Under the pieces are notes generated by a model. That model was not told the DNA's origin. It saw only the letters and a list, made by a program, of their open reading frames with translations, and ran no database searches. This document shows, piece after piece, positions 7,876-14,434 of a stretch of DNA of 24,251 nucleotides; positions within the stretch are counted from its first letter, which is position 1, and every line of letters starts with the position of its first letter. The stretch lies in contig DHYU01000078.1 in assembly GCA_002415485.1 (NCBI GenBank), positions 16,376 through 40,626 on the forward strand, read 5' to 3'. This DNA is from Proteobacteria bacterium UBA5122. GTDB taxonomy: Bacteria; Pseudomonadota; Gammaproteobacteria; Tenderiales; Tenderiaceae. The position numbers were made by a program, and so were the translations under genes.

Positions 7876-7900
7876 TTATCCTTCGGTATACGTCTCTATT
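7865..7900. repeat. Inverted repeat AATAGAGAC / GTCTCTATT
   Basis: AATAGAGAC (7865-7873) and GTCTCTATT (7892-7900) form a perfect nine-base inverted repeat with an 18-base spacer. The left arm overlaps the -35 box of the promoter at 7847-7875. There is no T run to make it a terminator, so an operator is the more natural reading. Confidence 0.55.
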
Positions 7901-7930
7901 AAGGGTGTTTCATGCCGCGCCCATTGTGGT

Positions 7931-8470
7931 CTAACTCTCTTGGACGGCGGCGACGCGTGGCGCCGGTGGGCGTCGGTTGGCGAGGGTAAACCAGTCGTCG
8001 GCGCCGATGTCATGAAAATGGTCGGCGGCGTCGATCAAACAGGCGGCCGTGGTGCGGCGCAGCGCTGCGATCTCAACGCGCACACCTTCCGATTTCAGAT
8101 GCTGCACCAGCTCGTAATAATCAGAGTCGCCGGACATGATGATAATCGTGTCGACCTTGCTTGCCAGCTGGGTGGCCTTGATCGTGATCGGGATGTCGGC
8201 ACTCTTGTGGCAGGGGCGCACAGATCCGTGATAGCGACTGTGCAGGCGCTCGCGTAGCTTGGATGAGATTTGTTTGCCTTCACGAAAATAGACCAGGCGA
8301 TTGAGGCCGCGGTTGTCGAGCAACTTCGGGATCAGCGTATCGAAGTTGAGCATGGTCTGTGGGTCGCCGGTGATATCGTGAATGCTGCGTTCGATGTTAT
8401 TGCCGTCGACCAGAATAGCCACAGATTGATTAATGGTAACGCTAGGCAGATCTTGATTTGAGTAGTTCAT
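7931..8470 (-). CDS. NYN-domain (LabA/DUF88-like) putative ribonuclease
   Basis: A 179-residue PIN-like NYN-domain protein. The acidic metal-binding residues are visible in the expected order: D22 in AILVDGNNIERS, D92 in KSADIPITIKATQLA (the family's K-G-x-D position) and D115/D117 in IMSGDSDYYELVQHLKSEG. HFHDI near 151-155 closes the domain. The last 20 residues are disordered-looking (RRPPAPRVAAVQES). NYN proteins are Mg-dependent nucleases, mostly acting on RNA; the LabA subgroup is named after a cyanobacterial circadian gene, but most bacterial members are uncharacterised. The ATG at 8470 lacks a Shine-Dalgarno and the upstream DNA is AT-rich. It is transcribed towards the DUF2059-like gene with no obvious terminator between them. 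Confidence 0.87.
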   Translation of the reverse strand: MNYSNQDLPSVTINQSVAILVDGNNIERSIHDITGDPQTMLNFDTLIPKLLDNRGLNRLVYFREGKQISSKLRERLHSRYHGSVRPCHKSADIPITIKATQLASKVDTIIIMSGDSDYYELVQHLKSEGVRVEIAALRRTTAACLIDAADHFHDIGADDWFTLANRRPPAPRVAAVQES

Positions 8471-8653
8471 AAATATAATTGTTTAGTGTGGGTATGGGAC
8501 TTTATAAAAGCACAATCGGCGCAGATTACAACATCATGCCAGTAGGGATATTTAGGCTGACGATAAGCCTAATTGTGCAGAGGGGTGAGTGTGGCCTGAT
8601 CAACAGGCCACTATAAAAATTGGTAGAGAAACGCGTTTTGATGCCGGAGAGGA
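8471..8653. other. AT-rich intergenic region with two hairpins
   Basis: Two stem-loops lie between the acidic-tail gene and the NYN gene. TTAGGCT (8552-8558) pairs with AGCCTAA (8566-8572), and GTGGCCTG (8591-8598) pairs perfectly with CAGGCCAC (8604-8611) around a five-base loop. Neither is followed by a clean T run on the - strand, so they may be weak terminators, processing or attenuation structures. I saw no convincing gene in the 183 bases. Confidence 0.5.
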
Positions 8654-9037
8654 TTAATCCTCATCCATGTCATCCATGTCCATGTCATCATTATCAACAT
8701 CGACGTCCATATCGTCATCGTTGTTTTTCTTCTGTGACGATGAGCCTGTTGCGCGCTCAGGGATATTAACGTTTTTGGAGATACGCGGAACGAAGCCAGT
8801 GCGGGCATCGTTGAAGGCCTTGTTTAGGTCCTTGCTGTATTCGTCGGTTTCAGCGGCGCTGAGTTCGCGCAGTTTGGGCTCAATAATATCGCGACGATAT
8901 TCGATGATGCTGTTGCGCTTGAGATTGAACAGATAAACCGTTTGTGGGTTGCCGGTGTTCAGTCGGTCATCGCGTACAACCGGGCTGCTTTTGTCGCCGA
9001 TATTCAAATAGCCTAGCCAAATTTTATTGTTGCTCAT
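8654..9037 (-). CDS. Small orphan protein with hyperacidic Asp/Met C-terminal tail
   Basis: A 127-residue protein that I do not recognise. Residues 1-85 look folded, with beta strands (KIWLGYLNIGD, QTVYLFNL) and a helix (RRDIIEPKLRELSAAE). A basic/polar stretch ends in SSSQKKNN. The last 20 or so residues are almost only Asp, with Met, Val, Asn and a final Glu. The tail is encoded by near-repeats of a GACATGGAT-like unit (about 8661-8690). Such tails occur on nucleic-acid-mimicking or chaperone-like proteins, but no function can be claimed. Coding status is supported by the length of the open frame, plausible secondary structure, an ATG start and an upstream promoter-like pair (9054-9082); the Shine-Dalgarno (GAGTGAG) is weak. 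Confidence 0.65.
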   Translation of the reverse strand: MSNNKIWLGYLNIGDKSSPVVRDDRLNTGNPQTVYLFNLKRNSIIEYRRDIIEPKLRELSAAETDEYSKDLNKAFNDARTGFVPRISKNVNIPERATGSSSQKKNNDDDMDVDVDNDDMDMDDMDED

Positions 9038-9265
9038 CTACGCAGTGACTCACTCTATAGGGGTTAAAGATGCTCAGGTCGAGTTATGCCAGTGCTTCAT
9101 AATCTGGCCCGGATGGATCGGCATAATTATTTCCAAATTTTAAGCAAAAGCAAGCGAAAAATTTGCAAGCGCAGGCATGGATTTGGTGTGAGTTTGTCAG
9201 ATTGTTAAATCAACCACGCTCGGCGATTAATCATGTGGCGTGGTGCGGCGTGATAGCATTGGCCG
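9038..9265. other. Divergent intergenic region upstream of tmcA
   Basis: This 228-base region lies between the acidic-tail gene (- strand) and tmcA (+ strand). Its middle is AT-rich (TAATTATTTCCAAATTTTAAG near 9124-9144). It must contain promoters for both genes. The - strand candidate is listed separately. For tmcA I see only weak boxes (TTGGTG at 9183, TTAAAT at 9205) and no Shine-Dalgarno. Confidence 0.4.
9054..9082 (-). promoter_or_regulatory. Possible promoter of the acidic-tail protein gene
   Basis: On the - strand TCGACC (9077-9082) lies 17 bases before TATAGA (9054-9059), which is 16 bases before the ATG at 9037. Four of six bases match the -35 consensus and the spacing is ideal. The resulting 5' leader would be very short. 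Confidence 0.35.
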
Positions 9266-11386
9266 ATGACAAAGAATTCTGCATTGCAAGACGCCGGCCG
9301 TTTGGCCCATCGCCGCTTATGGGTATTGACTGGAACGGCGGCGTCGGCGTTGCAAAAACTGCAGCCGTATCTGACGGCTGCCCACCGTTGTCTATGGATA
9401 GGAGATGCCCAGTACGCGGCGATGGACTGTATTCAGGCCGCGGCGATCAAGACCATCCTCGGCCGTGAATATGATCTGGTGGTATTCGATGCCCATGCCG
9501 GTTTTGACCCCGATGCCTTGGGCGCGGTGGCGGGCACCTTGTGTGCCGGCGGCGTGTTGGTGCTGCTGACGCCGCCGCTCGCGTTGTGGCCAGGCTTTGC
9601 AGATCCAAACTATCAGCGTATTGCCGTGCCCCCGCACGAGCCGCAGTCGATGGCGGGGCGATATCTGCAACGCCTGGCGCAACAGGTGGCGACGTGTCCG
9701 TGCGGACAGGTCATTGCAGTCGATGAGCCACTGCCGGCCTTATCGCTGGAGACCTCAGGCCGGGCCTTGCTTGAGGGCGAGGCGGTGACGCCGGACCAGG
9801 CCGCGGCGGTCGCCGCCATTCTACATGTGGTTGAAGGTCATCGGCGACGGCCGCTGGTGCTGACGGCGGATCGTGGTCGTGGCAAATCGGCTTCATTAGG
9901 GATTGCCGCCGCGCATTTAATGCAGCAGCGATCAGCCCACATCCTACTGACGGCCCCCGCCTTGGCCAATTGCGACACCCTCTTTCAACACGCCGCGGCC
10001 TGTTTGCCGCAGGCGACACTCACGCCTGGTTGTCTCGAATGGCAGGGGGCGAGTCTACGTTTTGTTGCCGCCGATGCCCTGTTACAACAACTGCCGACGG
10101 CGGATGTGTTGCTGGTCGATGAGGCGGCGGCGATTCCGGCACCGATGTTGGAGGCGATGTTGCGTCATTACAGCCGCATCGTGTTCGCCAGCACCGTGCA
10201 TGGTTATGAAGGCACCGGTCGCGGTTTCGCGTTGCGTTTTGAACAGACGCTCAATGCGATGACGCCAGCATGGCGCAAGCTGCACATGACGACGCCGATC
10301 CGTTGGGCCGACGATGACCCGCTCGAGGCGTGGATCAATGATGCCTTGTTGCTCAATGCCGAACCTGTCGCCGATAGCGAGGTGGTAGCGGCCAGGGTCG
10401 AGACATGTACGATCGAACGGCTCGATCGTGATGCACTCGCCGAAGTGGATCTCAAACAATTGTTTGGTCTGCTGGTGCTCGCCCACTATCGCACGCGGCC
10501 GATGGATGTGTGGCAGTTGTTGGATGGGCCGAATCTTGAACTGTATGTCATGCGTTACCAGGGCCAGATTGTGGCGACGGCGATGCTGGCGTTTGAGGGC
10601 GGTTTTGACGCGGCCTTGAGTCAGGCGGTGTATGAGGGCAAACGCCGACCGCGTGGTCATTTACTGGCGCAGTCGTTGGCGACACATGCGGGCATCGCCG
10701 ATGCGGCCACGCTGTCTTATGCGCGCATCATGCGCATTGCGGTACACCCGGCCGTGCAACGGCGTGGTCTGGGGCGGGCCATGGTCCACCATCTGCATCG
10801 CGAAGCAGCAGTTGGTTGTTGTGATGCGCTGGGCGTGAGTTTTGGTCTCAGCGTGGAGGTGAGCCGTTTTTGGCAGCGCCTCGGCTTTAAACCCGTGCGC
10901 TGTGGTTTGAGCCGTGAACATACCAGCGGCAGTCATTCGTTATTGATGCTGTTGCCGTTATCAAGCACGGCCCATGCGGTGAACGTGACTGCACGTCAGC
11001 GATTCATCGAGAGTCTGCCGCTGTTATTGAGCGAACGTCTGGCCGATATGCCCGCCGCGCATGTGGTGGCGTTGTTGGCATCGTTTGTCGATCACGCCTC
11101 GCCGCTGTCGCAACAGGATAGACAGGAGCTGGAGTATTTTGCGCGTGGTGGCGGTGGTTACGACATCAACATTGCGCTGTTGAATCGATGGGCACTCTGG
11201 ACCTTGCAAACCCAGGCCGGGCAATGGACTGAACCACAACAGGCGCTGTTGGTGCACAAGATATTACAACGCCAGTCCTGGCAACAGGTTGTGCAAGGTT
11301 TGAATCTACGTGGTCAGGCCGAGGCGTTGGCGCAACTGCGGGCGTTGGCGATGCAGACGGTCAGGCAGGATACTCAACCGCACTGA
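9266..11386 (+). CDS. tmcA: tRNA(Met) cytidine acetyltransferase TmcA
   Basis: TmcA makes N4-acetylcytidine at the wobble position (C34) of elongator tRNA-Met, using acetyl-CoA and ATP or GTP hydrolysis, which helps read AUG and avoid AUA. The 706 residues are slightly longer than the E. coli enzyme. Domains in order are an N-terminal Rossmann-like domain (to about 160), an RNA-helicase-like ATPase with Walker A ADRGRGKS (201-208) and Walker B DEAAAIP (285-291), a GNAT acetyltransferase domain with the acetyl-CoA loop RIAVHPAVQRRGLGRAMV (around 488-505), and a C-terminal helical tRNA-binding tail. The ATG at 9266 gives a good family N-terminus but has no clear Shine-Dalgarno. The 3' end overlaps greB, on the other strand, by 26 bases. 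Confidence 0.95.
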   Translation: MTKNSALQDAGRLAHRRLWVLTGTAASALQKLQPYLTAAHRCLWIGDAQYAAMDCIQAAAIKTILGREYDLVVFDAHAGFDPDALGAVAGTLCAGGVLVLLTPPLALWPGFADPNYQRIAVPPHEPQSMAGRYLQRLAQQVATCPCGQVIAVDEPLPALSLETSGRALLEGEAVTPDQAAAVAAILHVVEGHRRRPLVLTADRGRGKSASLGIAAAHLMQQRSAHILLTAPALANCDTLFQHAAACLPQATLTPGCLEWQGASLRFVAADALLQQLPTADVLLVDEAAAIPAPMLEAMLRHYSRIVFASTVHGYEGTGRGFALRFEQTLNAMTPAWRKLHMTTPIRWADDDPLEAWINDALLLNAEPVADSEVVAARVETCTIERLDRDALAEVDLKQLFGLLVLAHYRTRPMDVWQLLDGPNLELYVMRYQGQIVATAMLAFEGGFDAALSQAVYEGKRRPRGHLLAQSLATHAGIADAATLSYARIMRIAVHPAVQRRGLGRAMVHHLHREAAVGCCDALGVSFGLSVEVSRFWQRLGFKPVRCGLSREHTSGSHSLLMLLPLSSTAHAVNVTARQRFIESLPLLLSERLADMPAAHVVALLASFVDHASPLSQQDRQELEYFARGGGGYDINIALLNRWALWTLQTQAGQWTEPQQALLVHKILQRQSWQQVVQGLNLRGQAEALAQLRALAMQTVRQDTQPH

Positions 11387-11858
11387 TGTAATAGATCATC
11401 ACGCCCTTGGGTGTGTGGACCTCGACATCATCATCCACCGCCTTCTTGAGCAAGGCCTTGGCCATCGGTGAGTCGATGCTGATCAGGCCCGACTTGGGAT
11501 CAATCTCATCCGGGCCGACGATGCGAAAACGTGTCTCGTTGCCATCGTCATCTTCCAGGGTTACCCAGGCACCGAAAAAGATACGACTGCGATCAGTCGG
11601 CGGTTCGCGCACGACCTTGATATCGGGCAGGCGTTTTTGCAGATAACGAATGCGGCGATCAATCTCGCGCAGTTCTTTCTTCCGATAGATGTACTCGGCG
11701 TTCTCTGAACGATCACCTTCTGCGGCTGCAGCTGATAAAGCAGCTGTCACATGGTGGCGACGTTTCCACAATTCATCGAGTTCGGTTTGCAAACGCTCAA
11801 AGCCTTGCGCGGTGATATATAGCGAGGGTTTGGGTTGCGGTGGACGGTAGCGCCCCAT
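11361..11858 (-). CDS. greB: Transcription elongation factor GreB
   Basis: GreB inserts its coiled coil into the secondary channel of stalled, backtracked RNA polymerase and stimulates cleavage of the extruded RNA end. The 165 residues have the normal layout: an N-terminal antiparallel coiled coil (about 15-80) whose tip GDRSENAEY carries the key acidic residues D49 and E52, then an FKBP-like C-terminal domain (FFGAWVTLEDDDG, FRIVGPDEI, ISIDSPMAKALLKK). KKELREIDRRIRYL and DSPMA closely follow E. coli GreB and separate it from GreA. The extra N-terminal GRYRPPQPKPS is variable. The ATG at 11858 has AGGAAG about 7 bases upstream. The gene lies 34 bases behind the DUF5329 gene and is probably the last gene of a recQ-DUF5329-greB unit; its last 26 bases lie inside the tmcA reading frame. 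Confidence 0.95.
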   Translation of the reverse strand: MGRYRPPQPKPSLYITAQGFERLQTELDELWKRRHHVTAALSAAAAEGDRSENAEYIYRKKELREIDRRIRYLQKRLPDIKVVREPPTDRSRIFFGAWVTLEDDDGNETRFRIVGPDEIDPKSGLISIDSPMAKALLKKAVDDDVEVHTPKGVMIYYISAVEYPA

Positions 11859-11892
11859 CGTGGCTTCCTGTGCTGGTGTGACTAACGGCTGG

Positions 11893-12261
11893 TTAAGGAT
11901 TCGCAGCGCGATATTGTTTTAATTCTTGCAGTAACCACAGGCGGCTTAGTTTGACCGGCTTGTCCAGACACTGAATCAGATAGGGGCGGCCGGTGAGCGT
12001 GCTCTTGGTGGCCGTCAGTTCGATAAAGGTTTCAGCGTCTTTGATGTCGTCACGAAAGTAATCAAGTTTCTCTCGAATATGGGCAACGGCTTCTTGTTGC
12101 GAATGCCCGCGACCATTACGCACAAACTGGCATGGATTGTTCGCGATGACGTTGATCAGATGGTCAATCTCGGCCTGGCTGCGCTCGCTGAGTTGAGCGC
12201 CCGCGCCATGGGCGGTGAAAGACAGACACATCAATAGACAAGTGGTGGTGAACAAACGCAT
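11893..12261 (-). CDS. DUF5329 (YfeK-like) exported protein
   Basis: A 122-residue protein with a signal peptide (MRLFTTTCLLMCLSFTAHG, cleavage near residue 20-22), so probably periplasmic. The mature part matches the DUF5329/YfeK pattern: EIDHLINVIANNPCQFVRNG, then EAVAHIREK and AETFIELTATKS, then GRPYLIQC. The two Cys in the mature part (C44 and C98) are the conserved pair and may form a disulfide. Function is unknown. The ATG at 12261 follows the recQ stop after only two bases, and TGAGG about 8 bases upstream lies inside the recQ end, so it is very likely co-transcribed with recQ. A functional link between a periplasmic protein and a DNA helicase is not expected. Confidence 0.85.
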   Translation of the reverse strand: MRLFTTTCLLMCLSFTAHGAGAQLSERSQAEIDHLINVIANNPCQFVRNGRGHSQQEAVAHIREKLDYFRDDIKDAETFIELTATKSTLTGRPYLIQCLDKPVKLSRLWLLQELKQYRAANP

Positions 12262-12263
12262 GT

Positions 12264-14378
12264 TTAAACCTCATTGCTGGTGCTTGCGCGCACGCATTGT
12301 AATATCCCGTAATCATAAAGGCCATCCAGGCTTTCATAGGCGGGCTTGAGTTTATTGTCCGCTTGTTCGAGCGCAAAGTGAATCTGCTGTAAGGCCTTGG
12401 CATCCAGTTGTACCACATCTTCCAGGTCGATTTCTGCACGTGAGATGGCGGTGGCGAGATGGTTGTAGATCGTGGTCACGGTCAGGTCGCGCTGTTTGGC
12501 GATCTCCAGTACAGATATGCCCATCGCCAGCAGGTCGATGGTCTCGTGGACGGTGTCGCTGCTGCGAGTGTGAAGCTCGCCGCCGTACTCGCAGAGGGTG
12601 TCCAAGAAGGCATCACCATAGGCCTCGAGTTTACGCTCGCCTACGCCTGAGATACGGCTCAGTTGTTCGAGCGTTTGTGGCTGGCGTTCCATCATCTCCA
12701 TCAAGGTTGCATCGTGGAAGATCATGTAGGCCGGTATGCCTTGTTCATCGGCCAGCCGTTTGCGACATTCACGCAATGCATTCCACAAGGCCTTGTTTTG
12801 TACATTGGCCATTTGTGGTGATGCCTTGCGTTCGCGTTTTTCACTCGTGCGCAGTTTGCGCAGATGCAGTGTTTGTTCGCCCTTTAAAACAGGTCGCGCC
12901 GATTCGGTTAGATGCAGACCACCAAAGCCTTCGATATCGACACTCAACAAACCGCGTGCGATGAGTTGTCGATATACACCGCGCCACTCGTTATTGCTCA
13001 ACTCCTTGCCGATGCCATAGGTGCTGACTTTATCGTGGCCAAACTGTTTGATGCGTTCCTGTTCGCTGCCACGCAAGACATCAATCAAATGATTGACGCC
13101 GAAACGCTGACCGGTGCGATGCACACACGATAAGGCCTTTTGTGCAGCAACGGTAGCATCCCAGGTCTCGGGTGGTGTTAAACAGTTATCACAGTTGCCA
13201 CACGGCTGTTCCATCGTGTCGCCAAAATAACGCAACAGCGCCTGGCGACGGCAGGCGGTGATTTCACACAGCCCCAACATCGCATCGAGCTTGTGTCGTT
13301 CGATACGTTTGTGTTGTTCATTGGCCTCCGAACTTTCCTGCATCTGCCGCAGCGTGATCACATCCTGTAGGCCATAACTCATCCACGCATCAGCGGGTAG
13401 CCCATCGCGCCCGGCGCGACCGGTCTCCTGATAATAGGCTTCGATACTTTTGGGTAAATTCAAATGCGCGACAAAACGCACATCGGGTTTATCGATGCCC
13501 ATACCAAAGGCAATCGTGGCGACGATGATGATGCCGTCGTCTCTTAAGAATCTTTCCTGATTCAGTTGTCGTTCTTGTTGCGACATGCCGGCATGATAGG
13601 GCAGTGCCTTTAATCCTTTTTGTGCCAACCAGGCCGCCGTTTCATCGACCTTCTTGCGTGACAGGCAATACACCACACCCGCTTCGCCTTCGTGATTGTT
13701 TTGAATAAATCGAAACAAGGCCTCGCGTGCGTTGCCGCTCTGTTCCTGAATTTGATATCTGATATTGGGTCGATCAAAACCGCTGATAAAACACTTGGCA
13801 TCGTGCAAGGCGAGACGATCGATGATCTCGCGTCGCGTCGTTTCATCGGCCGTCGCGGTTAAGGCTATGCGTGGAATGTTTGGAAAGCGCTCGTGCAATA
13901 CCGACAGTTGCACATACTCCGGCCGAAAGTCATGGCCCCATTGTGAAACGCAGTGGGCTTCATCAATCGCGAACAAAGAAACATTGAGCTGTTCGAGCAA
14001 CGACAAAGTACGCGGCAACAACAAACGCTCCGGCGCCACATACAACAGCTTCAACTCACCGGCCATCAATTGCTGTTCGATGCGGTAGGCCTCGTCGCGA
14101 CTGAGGCTCGAATTCAAATACGCCGCCGCGACACCATTCTGCCGCAACGCCGCCACCTGATCCTGCATCAAGGCAATCAAGGGCGAGACCACAATCGCCA
14201 CACCCTCACGCACCAAGGCCGGGATTTGATAACACAGTGATTTGCCGCCGCCCGTCGGCATCAAGACCAAGGCATCGCCACCATGAACGACTTGATCGAT
14301 GATCTCAGCCTGTTGGCCACGGAAGTGGTCGTAGCCGAAGGTGGATTGGAGGGTGGAGAGGGGCGTATTTGTGAGCAT
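12264..14378 (-). CDS. recQ: ATP-dependent DNA helicase RecQ with extra C-terminal HTH module
   Basis: RecQ is a 3'-5' DNA helicase acting in recombination and fork repair (RecF pathway). It starts MLTNTPLSTLQSTFGYDHFR. Walker A is PTGGGKS (41-47), the DEAH box lies at 139-142, and the helicase C-lobe has TGRAGRDG (319-326). The zinc cysteines are C376, C393, C396 and C399 (CRRQALL, then CGNCDNC). The RQC winged helix follows (about 410-500) and HRDC spans about 526-600. At 704 residues it is about 95 longer than E. coli RecQ. The surplus (about 607-704) holds a helix-turn-helix of the HTH_40 type: MGISVLEIAKQRDLTVTTIYNHL. The ATG at 14378 is the only usable start near the conserved N-terminus. 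It has no Shine-Dalgarno, but TATAAT lies six bases upstream. Confidence 0.95.
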   Translation of the reverse strand: MLTNTPLSTLQSTFGYDHFRGQQAEIIDQVVHGGDALVLMPTGGGKSLCYQIPALVREGVAIVVSPLIALMQDQVAALRQNGVAAAYLNSSLSRDEAYRIEQQLMAGELKLLYVAPERLLLPRTLSLLEQLNVSLFAIDEAHCVSQWGHDFRPEYVQLSVLHERFPNIPRIALTATADETTRREIIDRLALHDAKCFISGFDRPNIRYQIQEQSGNAREALFRFIQNNHEGEAGVVYCLSRKKVDETAAWLAQKGLKALPYHAGMSQQERQLNQERFLRDDGIIIVATIAFGMGIDKPDVRFVAHLNLPKSIEAYYQETGRAGRDGLPADAWMSYGLQDVITLRQMQESSEANEQHKRIERHKLDAMLGLCEITACRRQALLRYFGDTMEQPCGNCDNCLTPPETWDATVAAQKALSCVHRTGQRFGVNHLIDVLRGSEQERIKQFGHDKVSTYGIGKELSNNEWRGVYRQLIARGLLSVDIEGFGGLHLTESARPVLKGEQTLHLRKLRTSEKRERKASPQMANVQNKALWNALRECRKRLADEQGIPAYMIFHDATLMEMMERQPQTLEQLSRISGVGERKLEAYGDAFLDTLCEYGGELHTRSSDTVHETIDLLAMGISVLEIAKQRDLTVTTIYNHLATAISRAEIDLEDVVQLDAKALQQIHFALEQADNKLKPAYESLDGLYDYGILQCVRASTSNEV

Positions 14379-14384
14379 GAGGGG

Positions 14385-14390
14385 ATTATA
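14385..14390 (-). promoter_or_regulatory. Perfect -10 box close to the recQ start (possible leaderless transcript)
   Basis: On the - strand a consensus TATAAT ends six bases before the recQ ATG, separated by CCCCTC, which is not a Shine-Dalgarno. Transcription from this box would begin at or next to the A of the ATG. The -35 region (TTTTCG at 17 bases) is poor, so the promoter call is tentative. Confidence 0.4.
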
Positions 14391-14434
14391 CAGGTGCAGG
14401 TGAAAATCGAAAAAATGGTGGTGTTATGTTCGCT

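Noticed and set aside
8661..8690. Short near-repeats of CATCCATGT considered as a tandem repeat or CRISPR-like array
   Set aside because: The units are about nine bases, imperfect and simply encode the Asp/Met tail of a protein; there are no spacers.
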